DNA of 64,000 bases from contig ASZJ01000160.1 of assembly GCA_000416275.1 (NCBI GenBank), positions 317 to 64,316 of the forward strand. The letters are read 5' to 3'. The notes under the pieces are model-generated. The model searched no databases. It was given only the letters and a program-made list of their open reading frames with translations, and had not been told where the DNA came from. Position 1 is the first letter of the stretch, and each line of letters begins with the position of its first letter. Positions 55,988 through 64,000 of this stretch are shown one piece after another. Made by a program: the position numbers and the translations under genes. This DNA comes from Osedax symbiont Rs1. GTDB lineage: Bacteria; Pseudomonadota; Gammaproteobacteria; Pseudomonadales; Balneatricaceae.

Positions 55988-56308
55988 TTATAAGGTTAAA
56001 TCTTTATCCAGCTGAGTGATCAGGCTGAGTAAAGCGTCGGTCTCCGCACTTTCGGTTTTAAACGCCTGCTCAGCCATGACGGCCATATTGCTGGCTGCCG
56101 GTAGCTTTGCTCGGGTTTCGATGACCGCCACTAGTTTTGGGAACATCACCCATTGCAGCCACTCGACAAAGGTTAAGCTATCGACACAAAAAGGTAATTT
56201 GCTGGATAGCTTTTCAGTCGCTGGTGGCTGGTCTTGCCATAAGCCCTGACGTTGCATTTGAGCAGTGACTAATCGCAAGGTGGCTGAGATTTTCTGATGA
56301 CGCATCAT
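55988..56308 (-). CDS. YqcC family protein
   Basis: A 106-residue helical protein of the YqcC (DUF446) family. The family pattern QPPATEKLSSKLPFCVDSLTF followed by EWLQWVMFPKL is clear. Function unknown; in E. coli yqcC neighbours truC. It lies 7 bases after the DAHP synthase gene stop, so it is probably in its transcript. Confidence 0.87.
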   Translation of the reverse strand: MMRHQKISATLRLVTAQMQRQGLWQDQPPATEKLSSKLPFCVDSLTFVEWLQWVMFPKLVAVIETRAKLPAASNMAVMAEQAFKTESAETDALLSLITQLDKDLTL

Positions 56309-56315
56309 TGGTTGA

Positions 56316-57665
56316 CTACTGCTTCGCTGATTTTAATGTTTCGGCAATTAAGAAAGCCAGTTCTAGCGCTTGTTCGCCATTTAAGCGCGGGTCGCAGAAA
56401 GTATCGTACCTAGCGGCTAAGCCCTCCTCAGTAATCTGATAAGCACCGCCAATACACTCGGTGACGTTGTGTCCTGTCATCTCTAAATGTACTCCGCCGG
56501 CATGTGTTCCCTCGGCTTTGTGCACGTGGAAGAAACCTTTGATTTCTTTAAGAATGGCGTCTACGCTGCGAGTTTTATAACCACTTGATGCCGTGATAGT
56601 GTTGCCGTGCATTGGATCGGAACTCCAGACGACGCTACGTCCTTCACGTTTAATTAATCTGACTAACGGCGGCAGTTTTTCAGTAATTTTTTCGGCACCC
56701 ATTCTGGCAATTAAAGTAATTCTACCCGGTAAGTTTTCAGGGTTTAATATATCTAACAACTCAATGAGGTCTTCTTCAGACGTTGAAGGGCCTACTTTAA
56801 TGCCAATCGGATTTTTAACCCCGCGTAAAAACTCTACATGGGCATGGTCCGGTTGACGGGTTCTATCACCTATCCAAATCATGTGTGCAGAACAGTTATA
56901 CCAATCATTGGTAAAGCTATCCCTGCGGGTTAGAGCTTCTTCGTAACCCAGCAGAAGTGATTCGTGGGAGGTATAGAGAGTCGTTGATCTAATCTGTGGT
57001 GTGGTCACTGAATCAATACCGCAGGCCTCCATGAACTTGAGTGCCTGATTGATTTGATTGGATAGATTTAAGTAGCGTTCGCCCTGCGGGCTTTTATTAA
57101 CAAAACCTAAATTCCAGCTGTGTACTTTGTGCAAATCAGCGAAGCCGCCCTGAGCAAAGGCGCGCAGTAAATTTAAAGTAGATGAAGACTGGTGATAAGC
57201 TTTAATCATCCGTTCAGGGTCGGGTATCCGAGCTTGAGCGGTGAACTCGTTACCGTTGATTATATCGCCGCGGTAGCTAGGCAGTGATTGATCGCCAATG
57301 GTCTCTAAGTCACTGGAGCGTGGCTTGGCAAATTGACCGGCCATCCTACCTATTTTTACCACTGGGCAGCCACCGGCAAAGGTCATGACTACAGCCATTT
57401 GCAGTAGTACTTGAAAGGTGTCACGTATTTTGTTGGCGTTAAACTCGGCAAAAGTCTCAGCGCAATCTCCGCCTTGTAGCAGAAATGCTTTACCTTCAGC
57501 GACGTCTGCTAGCTGGCGATGTAGCCCTCTAATTTCACCGGCAAAAACTAATGGTGGCATTTTTGCAAGTTGCTGCTCAGCTATGCGTACCTGCTCAGCA
57601 TCCGGGTAATTAGGCTGTTGTAGGATCGGTTTTTTGCGCCAGCTTTGAGGTGTCCAGATTTCCAT
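56316..57665 (-). CDS. 3-deoxy-7-phosphoheptulonate synthase, class II
   Basis: Condenses phosphoenolpyruvate and erythrose-4-phosphate, first step of the shikimate pathway. It is the plant-like class II type: 449 residues, beginning [19 protein letters not shown], with [15 protein letters not shown] (metal-binding Cys), [32 protein letters not shown] and [15 protein letters not shown]. Pseudomonas carries similar class II enzymes. No aromatic-pathway partner is nearby. Confidence 0.96.
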   Translation of the reverse strand: MEIWTPQSWRKKPILQQPNYPDAEQVRIAEQQLAKMPPLVFAGEIRGLHRQLADVAEGKAFLLQGGDCAETFAEFNANKIRDTFQVLLQMAVVMTFAGGCPVVKIGRMAGQFAKPRSSDLETIGDQSLPSYRGDIINGNEFTAQARIPDPERMIKAYHQSSSTLNLLRAFAQGGFADLHKVHSWNLGFVNKSPQGERYLNLSNQINQALKFMEACGIDSVTTPQIRSTTLYTSHESLLLGYEEALTRRDSFTNDWYNCSAHMIWIGDRTRQPDHAHVEFLRGVKNPIGIKVGPSTSEEDLIELLDILNPENLPGRITLIARMGAEKITEKLPPLVRLIKREGRSVVWSSDPMHGNTITASSGYKTRSVDAILKEIKGFFHVHKAEGTHAGGVHLEMTGHNVTECIGGAYQITEEGLAARYDTFCDPRLNGEQALELAFLIAETLKSAKQ

Positions 57666-57873
57666 TATATTTCGCCAAGTGTGTGCATTGTATTAGTGTA
57701 TAACTGAGTAGTTATAAAAAACTGCTCAGCTATGAGGCACTTTTACTGCTCATTATTAAATATGATCGGACATTTTAAGGGATCAACAATGATAAACAAG
57801 AGGCTGGAGGTATTTAGTTGTGAAATTATGTTGGTTTTTTATCTTTAGCATGAAGTGGCTTTTAGGGCACTGA

Positions 57874-58788
57874 TCAGGCTGACTTTATAGCGGCTAGATT
57901 GGCGAAAGACACTTCTTTTGCCGTGTCCAAAAAATCGATCATAAACTCAGCGTTTTTTTGCTCGTCTCTAATAGCTGCATACAAAGTACACCATTGACCA
58001 CGTTCTCCGATAGGTAGGCCAGTGATATATCCTTTTTTTAAATAGTCATCAATTGCCCAGTTTGGCAGCGCTGCCAAACCTCTGCCGCTTGCCACTAGCT
58101 GTACCATCATTAAGGTTAAATCTGCAGTGCGCACTTCTTTTGGCTGTATACCTGCAGGGTCTAAAAAGCGCGTAAAAATATCTAAGCGATCCTGGTTTAC
58201 CGGGTAGGTGATCAATGTTTCGGTAGTGAAATCGGCTGGTTCTATGAATTTTTTATTGGCTAGTGGATGGTTGTCACTCATGGCAATGAGTGATTCGTAG
58301 CTAAACAGTGGAATGTAGAAAATACCTGTTCTGGGAACCGGGTCAGATGTTATCACTAAGTCAATATCGCCCTTAGCGAGGGCGGGAATAGGGGCAAAAG
58401 TAAAACCATTGGCCAAATCCATTTCTATTTCAGGCCAGTTTTTTCTAAAGCAATCAATCGTCGGCATCAACCATTCAAAACAACTGTGGCAATCAATACT
58501 GATGTTAAGTCTACCGGCTTCACCGCAAGCTAAGCGGACTATTTCGCGCTCGGTATTTTTAATCATCGGCAATATGCTATCGGCTAGCGCTAAAATTCGC
58601 CTTCCGGCTGCGGTAAAGCTAATAGGTTTGGTTTTTCGGATGAAAAGCGAGCAGTTTAATCGGTCTTCTAAATCTTTTATTTGATGAGATAATGCTGATT
58701 GAGTGAGATGAATGCGCTCCGCCGCTTCAACTAGAGAGCCTGAATCACGAAGCGCGGTAAGGGTTTTTAAATGTCTAAACTCAATCAT
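57874..58788 (-). CDS. metR: LysR-type regulator MetR
   Basis: MetR activates methionine-synthesis genes with homocysteine as co-effector. The 304-residue protein begins MIEFRHLKTLTALRDSGSLVEAAE and has the HTH LTQSALSHQIKDLEDRL. The MetR-typical core is seen: IDCHSCFEWLMPTIDCFRKN, LVITSDPVPRTGIFY, ETLITYPVNQDRLDIFTRFL and GRGLAALPNWAIDDYL. No metE or metF is in the window, so the target is elsewhere. Confidence 0.92.
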   Translation of the reverse strand: MIEFRHLKTLTALRDSGSLVEAAERIHLTQSALSHQIKDLEDRLNCSLFIRKTKPISFTAAGRRILALADSILPMIKNTEREIVRLACGEAGRLNISIDCHSCFEWLMPTIDCFRKNWPEIEMDLANGFTFAPIPALAKGDIDLVITSDPVPRTGIFYIPLFSYESLIAMSDNHPLANKKFIEPADFTTETLITYPVNQDRLDIFTRFLDPAGIQPKEVRTADLTLMMVQLVASGRGLAALPNWAIDDYLKKGYITGLPIGERGQWCTLYAAIRDEQKNAEFMIDFLDTAKEVSFANLAAIKSA

Positions 58789-59077
58789 ATTTTAGTCCGT
58801 ATAGGGAACACGTAACGTGAAAATCTAAGCTAAAGAGCGTATTTTAGCGTGAATTACTACAAAAGAGAAAATTAATTAAGAGTTAGCGACTTTTAGTGTC
58901 TTAGAATTAGGCACCTCGATGTTTGGATATAGCTATTATCTACAGCGACCTGATCGATTTAATAGGATCATGTAAGCGATTAAGTTTAGAGGGCTTGCCT
59001 CAATTATAGAGGCAAGCTGTTTGAGGGTGCGGACATACTGGATGTCTGGTTATATCCGCTATCCTGACTCGGTGGGG

Positions 59078-59992
59078 TTATTGGCTGGCGTTGAGTAAAA
59101 ACTCCATCAGTGCCTTCTGTGCGTGCAGTCGATTTTCTGCTTCTTCAAATACCACGCTGCTGGGGTTGTCCAGCATATCGTCACTGATTTCTTCGCCTCT
59201 GTGCGCTGGTAGGCAGTGCATGAATAAAGCTTCTTTATTGGCCAAGTGCATTATTTCGGGGTTAACCTGGTAGTCTGCAAAGCTTTTCTCTCTAGCGAGT
59301 TGTTCTTGCTCTTGGCCCATAGATGCCCATACATCGGTGACAATTAAATCACTGTTGTGTACCGCGTCTTTTATATCTCGAAAAATGGTGACTCTATCGG
59401 AATTTTTAGCAACTAATTCGGGGCTGGGGTCATATCCAGCTGGGCAGGCAATGTTAAGTTTGAAATCTAGTACTTTGGCTGCATTGATGTATGAATGGCA
59501 CATGTTGTTGCCATCGCCGACCCAAGTGACGGTTTTTCCCTGAATATCGCCGCGGTGTTCCCAGTAGGTCTGCATGTCCGCTAACAGTTGGCATGGATGA
59601 TAATCATCGGTTAAAGCATTGATAACAGGAACGCTTGAATGTTTGGCAAAATCTTCGACAATGCTGTGGGAAAAGGTTCTGATCATGACTATATCGAGCA
59701 TGCTGGAAATTACTTTAGCTGAGTCTTGAATAGGTTCGCCGCGACCTAATTGGGTGTCTCGCGATGATAAAAACATTGCGTGTCCACCAAACTGCGCCAT
59801 TCCCGCTTCAAAAGAGACCCGCGTTCGAGTAGAGGACTTCTCGAAAATCATGCCCAATACTTTATTGGGGAAGGGAGCGAAATTTTCACCTCTATTGCGC
59901 ATTGATTTTAACTCAATGGCCCTGTGGATTATTTGGTGGAATTCAGCTTGTGATAAATCGAGCAACGTTAAAAAGTGTCTGATGTTTTTCAT
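59078..59992 (-). CDS. argF: Ornithine carbamoyltransferase
   Basis: Makes citrulline from ornithine and carbamoyl phosphate. The start [18 protein letters not shown] is chosen; the 13-residue upstream extension is not conserved. Carbamoyl-phosphate motif [55 protein letters not shown] and the ornithine-binding [11 protein letters not shown] are present. 304 residues. With argG at the window end it covers two steps of arginine synthesis. Confidence 0.97.
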   Translation of the reverse strand: MKNIRHFLTLLDLSQAEFHQIIHRAIELKSMRNRGENFAPFPNKVLGMIFEKSSTRTRVSFEAGMAQFGGHAMFLSSRDTQLGRGEPIQDSAKVISSMLDIVMIRTFSHSIVEDFAKHSSVPVINALTDDYHPCQLLADMQTYWEHRGDIQGKTVTWVGDGNNMCHSYINAAKVLDFKLNIACPAGYDPSPELVAKNSDRVTIFRDIKDAVHNSDLIVTDVWASMGQEQEQLAREKSFADYQVNPEIMHLANKEALFMHCLPAHRGEEISDDMLDNPSSVVFEEAENRLHAQKALMEFLLNASQ

Positions 59993-60472
59993 AGCAGTTT
60001 CTAATAATAGCGGCCAATAGCAAAAGCTCATTTATCAATGTGGGTTTGAGCATGCATTGAGGTAAGCGAAGAGTATGGCGGGATAATGTTTTGGAATATG
60101 ACAATTACATTCGCCATTTTATAACATTAAAAATTCCACGAGGCCAGTTATTTGCCAAGGCCATTTTGTAAATCGGTAAAATCAGCGCATAAATCGCTGC
60201 TCTCGGATTTAAGCTTGCTCTGTGAGCGTTAATTGCTGATACACATGAAACAATACGGTTTTAGATATAAAGAAGGCCCTAAAATCCCAGTAGTGAGAAC
60301 CGTTCTTAACCGCGGCTGATTGGGTCTTCGTATGGATAAAGACTGGCTTAAAACGCTGCTTTTATTGTTGTTTTGAACGGTTAATAAATCCGAGTAAATT
60401 AGTCAGGTATGTGCTAAGATTCGCCGATCAAAATCGAGTTAATTACCATTGGGTAGTATGAGAGAATCAAAT
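59993..60472. other. argF-grxD divergent spacer
   Basis: 480 bases without a supportable gene. It must contain promoters for both argF and grxD. A 24-codon ATG frame at 60245-60319 (MKQYGFRYKEGPK...) has no ribosome site of note and is not called. Confidence 0.5.
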
Positions 60473-60817
60473 ATGAGTGTCGCTGAAACTATTAAAGATC
60501 AAATCGAAAACAACGCTATCTTATTGTATATGAAAGGTACACCGCGTTTTCCGCAATGTGGTTTTTCGTCTAGAACAGTAGAGGCGCTGATGGCTTGTGA
60601 TGAGCGATTCGCATTTATTAATATCTTGGAAAATCAAGATATTAGAACAGAATTGCCAAAAATTGCCAATTGGCCAACTTTTCCACAATTGTGGATTAAT
60701 GGCGAGTTAGTTGGCGGTTGTGATATTGTCTGCGAACTAGCTGAGAGCGGCGATTTAAAAGAAATGGTTTCTGCGGCGGCGGCCGAAGCGGCAGCCAAAG
60801 AAGAAGCTAGCGAGTAA
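60473..60817 (+). CDS. grxD: Monothiol glutaredoxin, CGFS type
   Basis: GrxD carries and transfers [2Fe-2S] clusters. The 114-residue protein has AILLYMKGTPRFPQCGFSSRTVEAL with the CGFS cysteine, WPTFPQLWINGELVGGCDI and a C-terminal Ala/Glu-rich tail (AAAEAAAKEEASE). The start MSVAETIKDQIENN fits the family; two earlier ATG/ATG options would add up to eight residues. Confidence 0.95.
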   Translation: MSVAETIKDQIENNAILLYMKGTPRFPQCGFSSRTVEALMACDERFAFINILENQDIRTELPKIANWPTFPQLWINGELVGGCDIVCELAESGDLKEMVSAAAAEAAAKEEASE

Positions 60818-60930
60818 TACCGGACTTTTATAATGGATAGCAATAACCACACTCTGAACTCGTGGCTTCAAGTGCTATTCAGCATTAAGTATCAATTTGA
60901 AAAAATAATAGAAAATAATGGAGAGTTACA

Positions 60931-61533
60931 ATGGGCGTATTAGTAGGTAAAAAAGCACCAAATTTCACTGCAGCAGCAGTGCTTGGCGATGGTCAGATTG
61001 TTGATGACTATAGTTTTTCAGCGGCAACCAAGGGAAAGTACGCGCTAGTATTTTTCTATCCGCTTGATTTTACGTTTGTCTGCCCGTCAGAGCTAATTGC
61101 ATTAGATCACCGTGTTGAAGCTTTCAAAGCTTTAGATGTTGAGGTTATTGGTGTTTCTATCGATTCTCATTTCACCCACAATGCATGGCGTAACACCGCT
61201 GTAGAAAATGGCGGTATTGGTCAAGTTAAATATACTCTAGTTGCTGATATGACACATGAAATCTGCAAAGCATATGATGTTGAAAGTGACGGCGGTGTGG
61301 CTTTTCGTGGTGCGTTCATCATTGATAAAAATGGAAATGTTCGCTCGCAAATCGTAAACGATTTGCCATTGGGACGCAACATGGACGAATTGATTCGTCT
61401 GTTTGAAGCGCTGCAGCATCATGAAGAGCATGGAGAAGTTTGCCCTGCAGGTTGGAGCAAAGGTGATAAGGGAATGGATGCGTCGCCTGATGGCGTTGCT
61501 GCATACCTATCAGCTGAATCTGATAAGCTGTAA
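60931..61533 (+). CDS. Typical 2-Cys peroxiredoxin
   Basis: AhpC/Tsa-type peroxidase that reduces hydrogen peroxide and organic peroxides. In 200 residues: peroxidatic Cys in FYPLDFTFVCPSE, GGIGQVKYTLVADMTHEIC and resolving Cys in GEVCPAGW; the GGxG and a C-terminal helix are of the sensitive type. A strong ribosome site GGAGAG lies upstream. Between grxD and rnt, as in Pseudomonas. The reductase partner is not adjacent. Confidence 0.95.
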   Translation: MGVLVGKKAPNFTAAAVLGDGQIVDDYSFSAATKGKYALVFFYPLDFTFVCPSELIALDHRVEAFKALDVEVIGVSIDSHFTHNAWRNTAVENGGIGQVKYTLVADMTHEICKAYDVESDGGVAFRGAFIIDKNGNVRSQIVNDLPLGRNMDELIRLFEALQHHEEHGEVCPAGWSKGDKGMDASPDGVAAYLSAESDKL

Positions 61534-61581
61534 TTGCTTTTAAAGTTGCTGGTTCGTGTAAGTGACTAACAGCAATAAAAG

Positions 61582-61605
61582 CCTAGCTTAGTCTAGGTTT
61601 TTTTT
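61582..61605 (+). terminator. Intrinsic terminator after peroxiredoxin
   Basis: CCTAG (61582-61586) and CTAGG (61593-61597) pair around CTTAGT, followed by eight T residues. Upstream AAAAG extends the stem against the T-run. 49 bases after the stop. Confidence 0.82.
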
Positions 61606-61750
61606 CGTCTATGGGAAATTGAGTCTAGATTTGGCTGCTGAGCAAGGCAATTTTGTCGATAAAAACAGAATCTAGATGCTTTTGTCGGTGGCGCTGTTAG
61701 AATACTCTGAAATTATAAATGCATACATTTTGTATGGTTAAGGAAATCTA

Positions 61751-62395
61751 TTGGCTAATAGTAGTATTACACAGTTAATGAAAGAACGGTTTAGGGGCTA
61801 TTTACCCGTAGTAATCGACGTTGAAACGGCTGGCTTTAATTGTAGGACTGACGCTTTGCTAGAAATAGCAGCGGTTACTTTGACGATGGATGATCAAGGT
61901 TATCTGATTATAGATCAGAGTTTCGAAGCGCATGTAGAGCCTTTTGCCGGAGCGAATTTGGAACAGTCGGCACTGGATTTTACCGGTATTGACCCTGAAG
62001 ATCCTGAGCGGGGTGCGATTGCCGAGTTAGCGGCGATGGAAATGATTTTTAAAGAGGTGCGCAAAGCGGTCAAAGCCCACGGTTGTAAGCGGGCTATTTT
62101 AGTCGGACACAATGCCTCTTTTGATCATGGATTTGTCATGGAAGCTGCCGAGCGTTGTGATTTAAAGCGTAATCCTTTCCATCCTTTTTCGACGTTTGAT
62201 ACAGCGACTTTGTCAGGTTTGGCATACGGCCAGACGGTGTTGGCCAAAGGTTGCGAAGTCGCCGGTATTCCCTTCGATGGGAAAAAAGCTCATTCAGCTT
62301 TATATGACACCGAAAAAACCGCGGATTTATTTTGTTCTATTGTCAATCGGTGGAAAGATTTAGGTGGCTGGGATATGGTTCTCGACTACCAGTAA
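61751..62395 (+). CDS. rnt: Ribonuclease T
   Basis: DEDDh 3'-5' exoribonuclease that trims tRNA and other stable RNA ends. Catalytic motifs: [11 protein letters not shown] (Asp/Glu), [12 protein letters not shown] (Asp) and [17 protein letters not shown] (His, Asp). The TTG start has AAGGA about 7 bases upstream. 214 residues. Followed by motY; pyrC, which lies between them in Pseudomonas, is missing. Confidence 0.95.
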   Translation: MANSSITQLMKERFRGYLPVVIDVETAGFNCRTDALLEIAAVTLTMDDQGYLIIDQSFEAHVEPFAGANLEQSALDFTGIDPEDPERGAIAELAAMEMIFKEVRKAVKAHGCKRAILVGHNASFDHGFVMEAAERCDLKRNPFHPFSTFDTATLSGLAYGQTVLAKGCEVAGIPFDGKKAHSALYDTEKTADLFCSIVNRWKDLGGWDMVLDYQ

Positions 62396-62513
62396 ATCTA
62401 GGCATAATTGTTATTGCTGATTTGTTTGAAGGTGCTGGATGAGTTGTCGAAATGGGTTTGCCATTTAAGATTTTATATGCAAGTCTGCAACCTCTTAATA
62501 GTGGATATAAAAA

Positions 62514-63368
62514 ATGCTAGCAAAAGTTAAACTGATTTTTAGTTTAGTGCTGTGTGTGACGACAGGCTTAGTGCAGGCGGTGACTTTTCGTGCGTCAATC
62601 GATGAGTCCAAATGGGTGCTAGAATCGTCCAAATTTGAATGCAAGCTGTCGCAAGATATCCCCGCGTTTGGTATTGGTGAATTTTTACATGAGGCGGGTG
62701 TTGAACCACTATTTACGCTCAAACCCACGCAGCGGTTAGCTATTAAGAGGAAGGCGACATTGGTGGTTGAGGCCTCACCATGGCAGCCTGGAATGCCTAC
62801 TTCATTGATCGGTTACTTGGAGGCGGGCAGAGTATTGAAAACCAACGCAGTGTATGCCGGTCAAATGTTGGTTGCGCTGTATAAAGGGATGTCGCCAACG
62901 TTTACTGTTGATCGCTGGATGAACTCAGAAGATCAATTGAGGGTGGCTCTTTCTGCCGCTAACTTTAAAGCGGCTTATAATGATTATATAAAATGTGTCG
63001 CCGGTTTGCTGCCTGCTAACTACCGACAAGTTGCGCGTACTGCAGTGTTGTTCCCGCCAGCGGGCTGGACTTTGTCGGATGCAACTCGGGAGCGTTTAGA
63101 GTTAATTGCTTTTTACGTGCAAGAGGATAAAAGTGTCAGTGCCATTTATATAGATGGGCACTCTGACAGTGGTGGTCGACGCCTGTTAAATCGTGATTTA
63201 TCTAAGCAGCGTGCCGAAGAAGTTACCCGCTACTTAGTATCGTTAGGAGTGGATAAATCGATGATTACGACGCGCTATCATGGTGAGCGATATCCGGTTG
63301 TTCCCAATACCTCGAAAACCAATAGAGCGCGTAATAGGCGAGTAACTATCCGCTTGGATAAAGAGTGA
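62514..63368 (+). CDS. motY: Flagellar stator-ring protein MotY
   Basis: MotY forms the T ring around the flagellar basal body with MotX and holds the stator in place. A signal peptide (IFSLVLCVTTGLVQA) precedes a MotY N-terminal domain (TFRASIDESKWVLESSKFECKL split by motif) and an OmpA-like peptidoglycan-binding domain (IYIDGHSDSGG, LSKQRAEEVTRYLVSLGV, NRARNRRVTI). The two Cys at about 44 and 164 can form the known disulfide. Position beside rnt and argG matches Pseudomonas. It implies a motile cell with MotX-type stators. Confidence 0.9.
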   Translation: MLAKVKLIFSLVLCVTTGLVQAVTFRASIDESKWVLESSKFECKLSQDIPAFGIGEFLHEAGVEPLFTLKPTQRLAIKRKATLVVEASPWQPGMPTSLIGYLEAGRVLKTNAVYAGQMLVALYKGMSPTFTVDRWMNSEDQLRVALSAANFKAAYNDYIKCVAGLLPANYRQVARTAVLFPPAGWTLSDATRERLELIAFYVQEDKSVSAIYIDGHSDSGGRRLLNRDLSKQRAEEVTRYLVSLGVDKSMITTRYHGERYPVVPNTSKTNRARNRRVTIRLDKE

Positions 63369-63605
63369 GTTTTAGTAGTGGTATAGGTTGGTTGCATGGG
63401 TCGTTAAGTGTTATTTAGCGCGTTAGTGGGCCATTAATAACTTGCTCGAACTCTCTAATGTGAGGCGCAGAAATAAGATCGGCCCATCCAAGCGTAGATG
63501 CAGCTGAAGCTGACCTGAAGAATTTTAATCAACAGCGGTAAAAAGCGAGTCAGTGTATTGTTCCAAATAACTATAGCTAGTGGTGATTAGATTGGATTAG
63601 TGGAG

Positions 63606-63714
63606 CTGTCGTAGTAGCTCATCGTTTCTGGATGGGAGCTAGTTACAAATGAGCAAACTGAGCTGGTTTTTAACATTGTATTTCCGAGCGTGGTAGTTAT
63701 GCTGAGGTCTCCTC
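63606..63714. repeat. Repeat fragments upstream of argG
   Basis: TTTCTGGATGGGAGCTA (63626-63642) matches the fragment in the upp-E2 spacer. From 63648 a decayed right end of R2 follows: AAATGAGCAAACTGAGC, GGTTTTTAACATTGTATT, CCGAGCG and TAGTTATGCTGAGGTCTC, with about 17 bases deleted relative to the full copies. Confidence 0.6.
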
Positions 63715-63745
63715 TATATACTATCGCTCATATTAATAACGTTAG

Positions 63746-63768
63746 CCTGATATGTGTCAGGTTTTTTT
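63746..63768 (+). terminator. Terminator-like hairpin just before argG
   Basis: CCTGA and TCAGG pair around TATGTG, followed by seven T residues at 63762-63768. It ends 18 bases before the argG ATG, with the ribosome site GGAG in between. It may end read-through from upstream or act as an attenuator for argG. Confidence 0.6.
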
Positions 63769-63786
63769 GTGTATGGAGCATGAGAG

Positions 63787-64000
63787 ATGTCCGATATTAA
63801 AAAAGTTGTCCTTGCGTATTCTGGCGGTTTAGATACATCAGTTATCGTCCGTTGGTTACAAGAAACTTATAATTGTGAAGTAGTTACTTTTACTGCAGAT
63901 TTGGGGCAGGGTGAAGAAGTTGAGCCCGCGCGCGCTAAAGCTGAAGCTTTAGGAGTGAAGGAAATTTATATTGATGATTTGCGCGAAGAATTTGTTCGCG
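63787..64000 (+). CDS. argG: Argininosuccinate synthase, N-terminal part (cut by window end)
   Basis: Joins citrulline and aspartate using ATP. The 71 visible residues begin [20 protein letters not shown] with the N-type ATP pyrophosphatase SGGxDTS loop and continue [32 protein letters not shown] before the ATG supplies the ribosome site. The rest lies outside the window. Confidence 0.97.
   Translation, partial: MSDIKKVVLAYSGGLDTSVIVRWLQETYNCEVVTFTADLGQGEEVEPARAKAEALGVKEIYIDDLREEFVR

Noticed and set aside
60245..60319. 24-codon frame as an argF leader peptide
   Set aside because: It lacks Arg-rich stretches placed for attenuation, is on the strand opposite to argF, and no terminator pair is visible.

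Overview
The window is a chromosomal segment of a marine-type gammaproteobacterium with moderately low GC. Gene order closely follows Pseudomonas-type chromosomes: rpsU-yqeY-dnaG-rpoD; tsaD-folB-folK; lptD-surA-pdxA-rsmA-apaG-apaH-glpE with divergent amgK-murU-djlA; and argF / grxD-peroxiredoxin-rnt-motY-argG. With MotY (polar flagellar motor), AmgK/MurU cell-wall recycling and HexR control of the Entner-Doudoroff pathway, this points to a Pseudomonadales/Cellvibrionales-like lineage. The genus cannot be named from the sequence.

Layout. 0.2-5.8 kb: a CAT-anticodon tRNA and the macromolecular-synthesis cluster on the minus strand. 6-8 kb: tsaD, folB, folK. 8-15.9 kb: envelope and maintenance operon on the minus strand. 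16-24.7 kb: amgK-murU, djlA, a DUF3530 protein, rpe, an M23 peptidase, a DUF2333 protein and upp. 25-29 kb: a 2-oxoacid dehydrogenase (fused E1, E2) with a divergent Lrp-type regulator. 29-41 kb: sugar catabolism: an IclR regulator, zwf-pgl-eda, hexR, gap-pyk, edd, a wrecked glucokinase gene and a hexose-6-phosphate mutarotase. 41-46 kb: signalling (EAL/HDOD protein, GacS/BarA-like hybrid kinase). 47.3-53.3 kb: complete soluble NAD-dependent molybdenum formate dehydrogenase operon fdsGBA-fdhD-fdsD. 54-64 kb: thioesterase, DUF3549 and YqcC proteins, class II DAHP synthase, metR, argF, grxD, 2-Cys peroxiredoxin, rnt, motY and the start of argG.

How the genes work together. zwf, pgl, edd and eda make a full Entner-Doudoroff route from glucose-6-phosphate to pyruvate and glyceraldehyde-3-phosphate, continued by gap and pyk. 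A TGTAATATTACT/A-type palindrome recurs in the zwf/hexR and gap/edd divergent spacers, as expected of a HexR regulon. Glucokinase, normally beside edd, survives only as fragments, so phosphorylated sugar must come from elsewhere.

The most unusual content is non-coding. Two families of small inverted-repeat elements (MITE-like) pepper the accessory spacers. One (about 160 bp, nine whole or partial copies) has ends like CCTGAATCMGTGACTTCA. The other (206-227 bp) has IS5-like ends AGAGACCTTTGCATAAC and a TAG target duplication. One copy of each lies on either side of the formate dehydrogenase operon, and at three genes the stop codon falls at or in the edge of an element. No CRISPR array, prophage, rRNA or intact transposase gene was seen.
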